A DNA stretch of 64,000 nt, from NCBI GenBank assembly GCA_963775335.1, contig CAVZIJ010000002.1, forward strand, positions 868,001 through 932,000. The letters are read 5' to 3'. The stretch is from CAVQCX01 sp963775335 (GTDB lineage: Bacteria > Pseudomonadota > Gammaproteobacteria > Chromatiales > Chromatiaceae). The notes under the pieces were generated by a model. It searched no databases, was not told the DNA's origin, and saw nothing but the letters and a program-made list of their open reading frames with translations. The position numbers and the translations under genes were made by a program. Below, one piece after another: positions 29,636 to 37,095 of the stretch (its first letter is position 1; each line of letters opens with the position of its first letter).

Positions 29636-30505
29636 TCAGCCGAGCAGATCCTGCATGCGCCGACCGATGTCGGCGGGAGAGCGCACGATCGCCACCCCGG
29701 CAACCTGAAGCGCTTCGTACTTGCCCTCGGCCGTTCCGCTCCCGCCGCTGACGATGGCGCCGGCGTGACCCATGCGTTTGCCGGAGGGGGCCGTAACCCC
29801 CGCGATATAGGCGAGCACGGGCTTGGAGACCCGCTCGCGGATGAACTGCGCGGCATCCTCTTCGGCACTGCCCCCGATCTCGCCGACCAGGATGACTCCC
29901 TCGGTCGCGGGGTCGCGCTCGAACAGCGCCAAGCAGTCGATGAAGCTCATTCCCTGAATCGGATCACCACCGATGCCCACGCAGGTGCTCTGCCCGAGGC
30001 CGGCGCGCGTGGTCTGAAACACCGCCTCATAGGTCAGGGTTCCCGAGCGGGAGACGATCCCCACCCGTCCCGGACTATGGATGCTGCCCGGCATGATGCC
30101 GATCTTGCACTGCCCCGGGGTGATGACACCGGGGCAGTTGGGCCCGATGAGGCGACAGTCGTAGCGCGCCAGAGCGGCCTTGACCTTGAGCATGTCCAGC
30201 ACCGGGATACCCTCGGTGATACAGGCGATCACGCGGATTCCGGCATCGGCCGCCTCCAGCACGGCGTCCGCCGCGAACGCCGCCGGAACATAGATCATCG
30301 TGGCGTCCGCGCCGGTCTCGCGTACGGCAGCGTGCACCGTGTCGAACACCGGCAGGCCCAGGTGTCGTTGCCCACCCTTGCCGGGCGTGACCCCCCCGAC
30401 CAGCCGGGTCCCGTAAGCCACCGCCTGCTCCGAATGGAAGGTCCCCTGCCTACCCGTGAAGCCCTGGCAGATGACCCGGGTCTCGCGATCGACCAGAATG
30501 CTCAT
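29636..30505 (-). CDS. sucD: Succinyl-CoA synthetase alpha subunit
   Basis: A 289-residue subunit that binds CoA and carries the phosphohistidine of the TCA-cycle step succinyl-CoA to succinate plus NTP. The CoA-binding Rossmann segment QGFTGRQGTFHSEQ is near the start, then VTPGKGG, GPNCPGVITP, VSRSGTLTYEA and the active-site MGHAGAIVSGGSGTA. The gene lies 18 bases after sucC in the same operon. The related malate-CoA ligase pair cannot be fully excluded from sequence alone. Confidence 0.95.
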   Translation of the reverse strand: MSILVDRETRVICQGFTGRQGTFHSEQAVAYGTRLVGGVTPGKGGQRHLGLPVFDTVHAAVRETGADATMIYVPAAFAADAVLEAADAGIRVIACITEGIPVLDMLKVKAALARYDCRLIGPNCPGVITPGQCKIGIMPGSIHSPGRVGIVSRSGTLTYEAVFQTTRAGLGQSTCVGIGGDPIQGMSFIDCLALFERDPATEGVILVGEIGGSAEEDAAQFIRERVSKPVLAYIAGVTAPSGKRMGHAGAIVSGGSGTAEGKYEALQVAGVAIVRSPADIGRRMQDLLG

Positions 30506-30523
30506 GCGCCTGCCTCCACCGGC

Positions 30524-31690
30524 TCAAGCCGCCCTGACCGCGGCGACCACCCGCTGCGCGGCCTCGCTCAGGTCCGAGGCGGTCGTGATCGTGAGACCGC
30601 TCTGAGCCAGCTTGGCAAGCCCCTGCTCGGCATTGGTCCCCTCCAGGCGCACCACGACCGGCACCTTCACGCCGACCTCCCGCACCGCCCGGATGATGCC
30701 GTCGGCGATCAGATCACAGCGCACGATGCCGCCGAAGATGTTGACCAGCACCGCTCGCACCTTCGGGTCCGACAGCAGCAGCTTGAAGGCCTCGGCCACG
30801 CGCTCTGCCGTGGTGCCTCCCCCGACGTCCAGGAAATTTGCGGGCTCGCCCCCGTGGAGCTTCACCAGATCCATCGTGGCCATGGCAAGTCCGGCACCGT
30901 TGACCATGCAGCCGATGTCGCCGGCAAGCGTGATGTAGCTCAGATCATGGGCCCGGGCCGCTGCCTCGCGCTGGTCCTCTTGGCTGAGATCGCGCAACGC
31001 GGCAAGCTCGGAGTGGCGGAACAGCGCGTTGTCGTCGAGGTTGATCTTGGCGTCGAGCGCGACCAACCGCCCCTCGGCGGTGACGACGAGCGGATTGATC
31101 TCCACCAGACTCGCGTCGGACTCATTGAACAGGCGGTAAAGGGCAAACATGATGGTCTGGAGAGCACCCGTCTGCGCGGCTTCCAGGCCGAGCGCGAACC
31201 CGGTGCGCCGGCACTGGTAGGGCTGCAGGCCAGCGGCCGGGTCGACATGCACGCGGTGGATACGGTGGGGCTCGGAGGCAGCGACCTCCTCGATGTTCAC
31301 CCCGCCCGCATCCGAGGCCATGAAGAGTATCCGCTCGGCCGCCCTGTCGACCAGCACACCGACATAGAGCTCGCGCCCGAAGGCGGTGGGCACTTCAATC
31401 AGCAGCTGCTCCACCGGCAGGCCCGGTTCTCCGGTCTGTGCCGTGACCAAGCGGCCCCCGAGCAGCCGCGCCGCCGTCTCCCGAACCGCTGCGAGGGTAT
31501 CGAGCAGACGCACACCCCCGGCCTTGCCCCGGCCGCCGGCATGGACCTGCGCCTTGAGGACCCAGCGGTCGGTTGCCAGCAGCCGGGCCGCAGCCTCGGC
31601 CTCGGCGGCCGCGGCCACCACACGCCCGTTCGGCACCGGGATACCGAAGTCACGAAACAGTTGCTTGGCCTGGTATTCGTGGAGCTTCAT
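30524..31690 (-). CDS. sucC: Succinyl-CoA synthetase beta subunit
   Basis: A 388-residue ATP-grasp subunit starting at the conserved MKLHEYQAKQLFRDFGIPVP. The nucleotide-binding segment WVLKAQVHAGGRGKAGGV, the metal-binding LVEINPLVVT and LDAKINLDDNA, and the C-terminal VLVNIFGGIVRCD are all present. With SucD it forms the substrate-level phosphorylation step of the TCA cycle. It is the first gene of a sucC-sucD-nadE run and is divergent from the pilus regulatory genes. The ATG at 31690 is preferred over an upstream in-frame ATG because of the conserved N-terminus. Confidence 0.95.
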   Translation of the reverse strand: MKLHEYQAKQLFRDFGIPVPNGRVVAAAAEAEAAARLLATDRWVLKAQVHAGGRGKAGGVRLLDTLAAVRETAARLLGGRLVTAQTGEPGLPVEQLLIEVPTAFGRELYVGVLVDRAAERILFMASDAGGVNIEEVAASEPHRIHRVHVDPAAGLQPYQCRRTGFALGLEAAQTGALQTIMFALYRLFNESDASLVEINPLVVTAEGRLVALDAKINLDDNALFRHSELAALRDLSQEDQREAAARAHDLSYITLAGDIGCMVNGAGLAMATMDLVKLHGGEPANFLDVGGGTTAERVAEAFKLLLSDPKVRAVLVNIFGGIVRCDLIADGIIRAVREVGVKVPVVVRLEGTNAEQGLAKLAQSGLTITTASDLSEAAQRVVAAVRAA

Positions 31691-31779
31691 CGGGGACCTG
31701 CCTGAGGAAAACGGTGGTATTCTCGTGCAACCGCCCCCGATTGGCAAAACACGCGCGGCTCCATCCGTTTCTTCGTCTC

Positions 31780-32013
31780 ATGGGTTTTCGCTTCCTGCTA
31801 CTGCTCGCCGCCCTGGCGGCCCTCTACCTGGTGACGCGCAAGCTGCTAAGGGCGGGGCGTCGCCCGCGGGCCAACCAGAGCAAGCCGGCGGCCGAAGACA
31901 TGGTTCGGTGCGCCCTCTGCGGGGTCCACGTCCCGCGCTCCCAATCGGTCGAGCGTCTGGGGCGCCATTTCTGCTCGGCACAGCATCTGCAGGCATTTCG
32001 GGAGGGCGCCTGA
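31780..32013 (+). CDS. PP0621 family small membrane-anchored zinc-ribbon protein
   Basis: A 77-residue protein with one N-terminal membrane helix (FLLLLAALAALYLVTRKLL), a basic linker and a C-terminal zinc-binding type segment with CALCGVHVP, a later His and FCSAQH. This matches the PP0621 family commonly found directly upstream of pilS. Function is not established. The gene ends 3 bases before the pilS start, so the two are surely co-expressed. Confidence 0.8.
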   Translation: MGFRFLLLLAALAALYLVTRKLLRAGRRPRANQSKPAAEDMVRCALCGVHVPRSQSVERLGRHFCSAQHLQAFREGA

Positions 32014-32016
32014 GCC

Positions 32017-33663
32017 GTGCCCGTCGCACGGACCGTCGACCCTCGGGACCTGGTCGCGAGCGAGTCGCCCGCCGATCCGTTGCGCCCCACTCGGACCCTG
32101 CGCGCATTCCTGCTGTACCGCACCGTTCTGGCGAGCACTTTTCTGCTCTTCGCGTGGTCCGACACGGGCCCGGCGTTTCTAGGGCGCTTCGCGCCCCACC
32201 TCTTCCTCACAGGGTCCCTGCTCTACACCGCGATCGCTCTGTTGCAGGGTCTGATGAGCTACGCCGGACGCCTCCCGGTCCATGCCCAGGCCCTGCTGGC
32301 GGCCGCCATCGACATCGCGCTTCTGACCCTGCTCATGGAGACCAGCGGAGGCGTCGAGACCGGGCTGGGCATGCTGCTGTCGGTCTCGATCGCCGCGGTG
32401 GGAGGTCTGGTCCCGGGACGGGTAGCATTGTTGCTGGCGGCCGTCGCCACCTTGAGCGTCATGGGTGCGCAGGTCCACGCCGAGCTCGCCGGGCTTTTCC
32501 CCAACACCGCCTATACCCACGCGGGAGTCCTGGGGGCCGCTTATTTCGCCATCGCCATCCTGGCCCAGGTCCTCAGCGAGCGCCTGCGCCGAAGCGAGCA
32601 GCTCGCGACTCGGCGGGGGCTCGATCTCGCCAACCTCGCCGAGCTCAACGACTACATCATCCAGCAGATGCAGACCGGCGTGGTAGTGCTGGATTCCCGG
32701 CACCGCATCCGGCTCCTCAACGGGGCCGCCTGGCAGCTGTTGGGCACGCCCGACGGCTGCCGGGGCGAGGCCGTGTCGGTCACTGCGCCCGGCCTCGCCA
32801 GCCAGCTCGCCCGGTGGAGCGGGGGCGACCCGGCGCACGGCGAGTCATTTCGTGCCCTTGCCCACGGAAAGGATCTCCGCGCCGCCTTCGCGCCCATCGG
32901 CGACCGAGGGGAAGGGGGTGTCCTGGTCTTCCTCGAGGACGCCGCCAGGCTCCACGAGCAGGCCCAGGGCCTGAAGCTCGCATCCCTCGGCCGTCTGACG
33001 GCGAGCATCGCCCACGAGATCCGCAATCCCCTCGGGGCAATCGGCCATGCCGGACAGCTGCTGGCGGAGTCCACGGACCTGCCGGCCGGGGACCTACGAC
33101 TCATCCAGATCATCCGGACCAACACCGGCCGGGTGAACGACATCATCGAAAACGTCCTGCAGCTTTCGCGGCGCGACCGGTCCCACCCCGAGCTCATCGA
33201 GCTCAAACCCTGGCTGCTACGACTCGCCGGCGAGATCGCCCAGCGTCACGGGCTGGCAGCCGATCAGCTGCACCTGGACGTGGTCCCCCCGGACGCTCAT
33301 GTCAGCGCTGATCCCGGCCAGCTGCGCCAGATCCTGGTGAATCTGTGCGAGAATGCGGTCCACCACTTCGACCGTGCGCTCCCGGAGCTGCGCGTACGGA
33401 TCGTCGGCGGCCTGATCCGGGAGGCCGGAGGGCCCGTGCTGGATATCTGCGACAACGGGCCGGGCATCCCGCCCCAGGCGGTGCGCCAGATCTTCGAGCC
33501 ATTCTTTACCACCCGAGCTTCGGGCACGGGCCTGGGGCTGTACATTGCCAGAGAGCTGAGCGAATCCAACGGGGTACGATTGGAGCACCTGCCCACACCC
33601 GTCGAGGGGACCTGCTTCCGGATGCTGTTCCCTCCAGCCACAGACCAAAGATCGACCCCATGA
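32017..33663 (+). CDS. pilS: Type IV pilus sensor histidine kinase PilS
   Basis: A 548-residue membrane kinase. An N-terminal region of about six helices (30-190) is followed by a PAS-type domain (about 205-310). Then come the H-box ASIAHEIRNPLG with the phosphorylated His333 and a C-terminal ATPase domain with NLCENAVHH (N-box), DICDNGPGIP (G1) and GTGLGLYIARE (G2). In other bacteria PilS senses pilin levels in the membrane and controls PilR phosphorylation. The start is GTG at 32017 behind GGAGGG. Its stop overlaps the pilR start (ATGA). Confidence 0.95.
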   Translation: MPVARTVDPRDLVASESPADPLRPTRTLRAFLLYRTVLASTFLLFAWSDTGPAFLGRFAPHLFLTGSLLYTAIALLQGLMSYAGRLPVHAQALLAAAIDIALLTLLMETSGGVETGLGMLLSVSIAAVGGLVPGRVALLLAAVATLSVMGAQVHAELAGLFPNTAYTHAGVLGAAYFAIAILAQVLSERLRRSEQLATRRGLDLANLAELNDYIIQQMQTGVVVLDSRHRIRLLNGAAWQLLGTPDGCRGEAVSVTAPGLASQLARWSGGDPAHGESFRALAHGKDLRAAFAPIGDRGEGGVLVFLEDAARLHEQAQGLKLASLGRLTASIAHEIRNPLGAIGHAGQLLAESTDLPAGDLRLIQIIRTNTGRVNDIIENVLQLSRRDRSHPELIELKPWLLRLAGEIAQRHGLAADQLHLDVVPPDAHVSADPGQLRQILVNLCENAVHHFDRALPELRVRIVGGLIREAGGPVLDICDNGPGIPPQAVRQIFEPFFTTRASGTGLGLYIARELSESNGVRLEHLPTPVEGTCFRMLFPPATDQRSTP

Positions 33664-35027
33664 GCCAACCGCTGGCGCTGATCGTCGACGACGAGCCCGA
33701 CATCCGGGAGCTCCTCGAGATCACCCTGGGCAGGATGAACGTGCAGACGCGCAGCGCCGCCGACCTTGCCGAGGCCCGGGACTGGCTGGACCGCGACCGA
33801 TTCGATCTCTGTCTCACGGACATGCGGCTGCCCGATGGCGACGGCATCAGCCTCGTCGAGCACATCGGAAGGAATCGACCCGACCTGCCGGTAGCGGTGA
33901 TCACCGCCCACGGGAACATGGAGGCGGCGATCCAGGCCATGAAGGCGGGGGCCTTCGATTTCGTCTCCAAGCCGGTCGACCTCCAGGCCCTGCGCGGGCT
34001 GGTGCAAACGGCACTAAGGTTGCGCGACACCCAGCCCGCTCCGCCCGCCCGGGAGTCGCACTCCCCCGGCACCCCGACCCTGCTGGGCCGCTCGCCGGCC
34101 ATGGAGCGCATCCGCGGGATGATCCGGAAGCTGGCCCGCAGTCAGGCGCCGGTCTACATCAGCGGCGAGTCGGGCACCGGCAAAGAGCTCGCGGCGCGAC
34201 TCATCCATTGTGAGGGGCCAAGGAGCACCGCCGCCTTCGTGCCGGTGAACTGCGGGGCCATCCCGCAGGAGCTGATGGAGAGCGAGTTCTTCGGCCACAA
34301 GCGGGGAAGCTTCACCGGCGCCGTGGCCGACAAGGAGGGCCTGTTCCGGGCGGCCGACGGAGGAACCCTGTTTCTGGATGAAGTGGCCGACCTGCCGATC
34401 TCCATGCAGGTCAAGCTGCTGCGGGCGATCCAGGAGCGCTCGATCCGCCCCGTGGGCGACCACCAGGAGAGCCGGGTGGACGTGCGAATCATCAGCGCCA
34501 CTCACCAGGACCTCCGCACCCTGGTCAGCAGCCGGACCTTTCGCCAGGATCTCTACTACCGCCTGAACGTGATCGAGCTCCACATGCCCGCGTTGCGGGA
34601 ACGCCCCGAAGACGTCCCGCCCCTGGTCGAGCACGTCCTGTGTCGCATCGCAGCACAGAGCGGCGGACCCTGCCCGGGCGTAGACGCTGCTGCGCTGGAC
34701 CGCCTGGCGGCTTATGGGTTTCCCGGCAACATCCGCGAGCTCGAAAACATCCTGGAGCGGGCGGCGACCCTGCGCGACGGCCGGGTCATACGCGCGTCGG
34801 ACCTACTCCTGCCCGAAGCGCCCGGCGCATCGCCAGTGGAGCGGGGGAGTCTGCCGCTGCAGCAATACCTGGCGGAGGTGGAGCGCAAGGCGATCCTCGA
34901 GGCCCTGCAGGCGACTCGTTGGAACCGCACGGCGGCCGCTAAGCGGCTGGGCATCACCTTTCGGGTGCTCCGCTACAAGCTCGCGAAGCTCGGGCTGGAA
35001 GACCAGGCCCCACCCGAGGCGCCTTGA
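33660..35027 (+). CDS. pilR: Type IV pilus sigma-54 response regulator PilR
   Basis: A 455-residue NtrC-class activator. The receiver domain (1-120) has the acidic pocket VDDEPD, phosphoacceptor Asp54 in CLTDMRLPD, and TAHGNM with Lys in VSKPVD. The AAA+ domain (about 135-370) has GESGTGKE, the sigma-54 contact loop GSFTGA (usually GAFTGA) and GGTLFLDEVADLP. A Fis-type helix-turn-helix (NRTAAAKRLGI) ends the protein. It activates the pilin promoters, two of which lie directly downstream with perfect GG-N10-GC spacing. Translationally coupled to pilS. Confidence 0.96.
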   Translation: MSQPLALIVDDEPDIRELLEITLGRMNVQTRSAADLAEARDWLDRDRFDLCLTDMRLPDGDGISLVEHIGRNRPDLPVAVITAHGNMEAAIQAMKAGAFDFVSKPVDLQALRGLVQTALRLRDTQPAPPARESHSPGTPTLLGRSPAMERIRGMIRKLARSQAPVYISGESGTGKELAARLIHCEGPRSTAAFVPVNCGAIPQELMESEFFGHKRGSFTGAVADKEGLFRAADGGTLFLDEVADLPISMQVKLLRAIQERSIRPVGDHQESRVDVRIISATHQDLRTLVSSRTFRQDLYYRLNVIELHMPALRERPEDVPPLVEHVLCRIAAQSGGPCPGVDAAALDRLAAYGFPGNIRELENILERAATLRDGRVIRASDLLLPEAPGASPVERGSLPLQQYLAEVERKAILEALQATRWNRTAAAKRLGITFRVLRYKLAKLGLEDQAPPEAP

Positions 35028-35070
35028 AGCGGCCCGATCCCTGGGAGTGGCCCACCAGCATCGAGGGTTG

Positions 35071-35085
35071 TGGCGCGATAATTGC
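35071..35085 (+). promoter_or_regulatory. Sigma-54 promoter of first pilin gene
   Basis: TGGCGCGATAATTGC: GG and GC exactly 10 bases apart, with TGGC at -24 and TTGC at -12. Predicted start near 35097, about 27 bases before the ATG. PilR is encoded immediately upstream. Confidence 0.9.
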
Positions 35086-35123
35086 GTCGCCCTCACTATC
35101 GCCAAAGGACCCCGGAAACCGAA

Positions 35124-35567
35124 ATGACGCCCCCGCGCAGATCCCGCGGCTTCACGCTGATCGAGCTCATGATCGTGGTCGCGATCATCGCCGTTCTGGC
35201 GGCCATCGCCATTCCGGCCTACCAGCGATACATCGGCGAGGCCCGGATGGCCAAGGTGCAGACTCAGTTCGACGAGGCCGTGCGGCTGGTCCGGGGGGAG
35301 ATGTCCAAGAACGCGGCGGTCCAGGCACGCGGCGAGCCATCGGACCTTCCAACGACCGACGAAGGCTGGCTGGCATTGATCAATCCCAGCAACCGGGCCA
35401 TTGCGCCGGAAGGGGGCGTTCCCGCCTACGCCACGACCGTCAACGACGCCCTGGGTGTAATCGGCGTCAGCTACGATTCCGACGCGCGACGGATAACGAT
35501 AAGCCGTCCCGCGTACCTGTTGCTCGCCCAGCAGTCGGTCCACACCGTCGTAATCGACGTGCACTGA
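35124..35567 (+). CDS. pilA: Type IV major-type pilin 1
   Basis: A 147-residue prepilin. A 9-residue basic leader ending in Gly is cut by PilD before Phe, giving a mature N-terminus FTLIELMIVVAIIAVLAAIA with the conserved Glu5. The long hydrophobic helix and a soluble head follow. Unlike most major pilins, it has no cysteine pair for the C-terminal disulfide loop. Its first 50 mature residues are nearly the same as those of the next pilin, which points to a tandem duplication. It has its own sigma-54 promoter just upstream. The ribosome site is weak. Confidence 0.92.
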   Translation: MTPPRRSRGFTLIELMIVVAIIAVLAAIAIPAYQRYIGEARMAKVQTQFDEAVRLVRGEMSKNAAVQARGEPSDLPTTDEGWLALINPSNRAIAPEGGVPAYATTVNDALGVIGVSYDSDARRITISRPAYLLLAQQSVHTVVIDVH

Positions 35568-35580
35568 GCCGACGACGGCC

Positions 35581-35605
35581 GTCACCTTGTGACGATTTGC
35601 GTCAC
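35581..35605. promoter_or_regulatory. GTCAC/GTGAC repeats, possible activator site for second pilin promoter
   Basis: GTCACCTTGTGAC is an inverted repeat, and another GTCAC follows 7 bases later. They lie about 120-145 bases upstream of the -24 element at 35726, a usual enhancer distance. PilR sites in Pseudomonas are described as repeated TGTC-like units, so assignment to PilR is tentative. The rest of the 35568-35869 gap holds the promoter below and nothing else I recognise. Confidence 0.4.
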
Positions 35606-35725
35606 CCGGAATGGCCCGAGCCACGGTCCGGTGGAGTACTCGCCGGCCCTGCCAGGCCCCCCCAGACCCCCTTCCGGACACCGCAGCCGCCCTTTGCCTG
35701 CCCCCCTCCTGGCCCGAAGTGGCGT

Positions 35726-35740
35726 TGGCACGAGAACTGC
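35726..35740 (+). promoter_or_regulatory. Sigma-54 promoter of second pilin gene
   Basis: TGGCACGAGAACTGC has GG and GC exactly 10 bases apart and the full TGGCACG upstream half. Predicted start is near 35752, giving a leader of about 118 bases. Confidence 0.88.
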
Positions 35741-35869
35741 TGCATCAGGGGCATGGCTGCGGTGGCGGGAGCGATAGGGGACCACCTGGGTAGACCGCTG
35801 CAACCCCAGCCCGCTGTAAATGGGCTATAAATGCTTAGCCTGCCCATCCCTGATACGGAGTACAACGAG

Positions 35870-36349
35870 ATGAAAAAGGTCCAGTCCGGCTTCACCCTGA
35901 TCGAGCTGATGATCGTCGTGGCGATCATCGCCATCCTCGCCGCCATCGCCATCCCCGCCTACCAGAACTACATCCGTGAGGCGCGCATGGCCAAGGTCAC
36001 CGACCACTACGACGAGGCCTACCGCGCCGTCAAGGCAGAGCTGGCCAAGCTGACCGCGATCAACGCCCGCGGCGGCAATGCGTTCATCAACGATGCCAAC
36101 AACGCCGGCTACGACATCACGAAAGCCGATGAGTGGCTCGCCCACGTGATTAACCCTGAGAACCGCAAGTCGCCGGAGTGCGGTGTTCCGGCGTACAACA
36201 GCACCGCAAACGATCCCGCTTGCGGTGTGGTGGGTGTGGTGATGACCCCCGCGACCAACAGCCTGAGCCAGTTCGTGTTCACGATCTCACAGCCGAACTA
36301 CGGTCAGCTTCAAGGGACCACTGTCGTTATTCGCGGCGACCAGATCTAA
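35870..36349 (+). CDS. pilA: Type IV major-type pilin 2
   Basis: A 159-residue prepilin with a short leader MKKVQSG and mature start FTLIELMIVVAIIAILAAIA (Glu5 present). Two Cys near the C-terminal half (PECGVPAYNS and DPACGVV) could form the D-loop disulfide typical of major pilins, unlike pilin 1. The ATG has GGAG about 9 bases upstream. A terminator-like hairpin follows, so this is probably a separate highly expressed transcript and the best candidate for the main pilus subunit. Confidence 0.93.
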   Translation: MKKVQSGFTLIELMIVVAIIAILAAIAIPAYQNYIREARMAKVTDHYDEAYRAVKAELAKLTAINARGGNAFINDANNAGYDITKADEWLAHVINPENRKSPECGVPAYNSTANDPACGVVGVVMTPATNSLSQFVFTISQPNYGQLQGTTVVIRGDQI

Positions 36350-36373
36350 GTCCGGCATTTCGACGCAGTCCAA

Positions 36374-36424
36374 GGCGGGGTCTCCGGCGAGCACGACTCG
36401 CGGGGCCCCGCCGCGGGCTTTTCC
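36374..36424 (+). terminator. Terminator-like hairpin after second pilin gene
   Basis: GGCGGGGTC pairs with GGCCCCGCC (one G-T pair) around a 21-base loop, followed shortly by CTTTTCC. The T-run is short. Confidence 0.55.
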
Positions 36425-36507
36425 GGAGCGCGCCCTTGACGCCCAGGCACCCCAGCCGCCCAGCCCCTCCCGAACGCGCAGTCCAAAAGGCGTGCTCGCC
36501 GGCGGCA

Positions 36508-36897
36508 TTGCACCCCCGCCGGACCCAGGGAGGAGGGTACACCCTGATCGAGATCATGATCGTCGTCGCCATCCTGGCGATCCTGAGCGCCATCGCCATC
36601 CCGCTGTATTCCGGGTACGTTCGGGAGTCGAAGCTGGGGGCGGCCAGGGCGAACATCGAACCGCTGCGCACGGCGATCGAGGACTACTGGCTGGACAACG
36701 GCAGCTATCTCGCCATCAACGGGCACGCCTGGATCCCCTTAGGAAGCACGACCCTGGAGACGGCCGAGCCGGGCTGGAAACCGGAAGGCGATGACGAAAA
36801 GTTCAGCTACAGGGTCACGGCCTCCGCCAGCTCCTATACCATCACCGTCACCTACCTCGACCTGCCTGACTTACCGGTGACGTACCACAAGGATTGA
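36508..36897 (+). CDS. Third pilin-like protein
   Basis: A prepilin with mature N-terminus YTLIEIMIVVAILAILSAIA, Glu5 present, and the SGYVRESKLGAARANI pattern shared with the two upstream pilins. The 120-residue mature protein is shorter than the others and lacks a cysteine pair. No ATG or GTG lies in frame at a sensible distance. A TTG at 36508 gives a 10-residue basic leader ending GGG, but without a good ribosome site, so the start is uncertain. It could be a minor pilin or a decaying third copy. No sigma-54 promoter precedes it. Confidence 0.72.
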   Translation: MHPRRTQGGGYTLIEIMIVVAILAILSAIAIPLYSGYVRESKLGAARANIEPLRTAIEDYWLDNGSYLAINGHAWIPLGSTTLETAEPGWKPEGDDEKFSYRVTASASSYTITVTYLDLPDLPVTYHKD

Positions 36898-37095
36898 CCC
36901 GGCGCCCTCGGGCCCGCCGCAACCGTCGACCCCTTGCCGTCCGTCGGAAACCCGATCGGACCGGACCCTTCCCTCGCGCCCCACCCGCCGCCAGACATAA
37001 TGCTCGGCAGGGCCTACACTTGTGCAATAATTCGCAGGTCGATCCGAGCGGAGCCACCGGCTCGGCACCTGATTGGCCAAGGCAGCGTCCACCTG

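Noticed and set aside
27862..31705. Long plus-strand frames over nadE, sucD and sucC
   Set aside because: Antisense shadows; the minus-strand products are clear enzymes in operon order.
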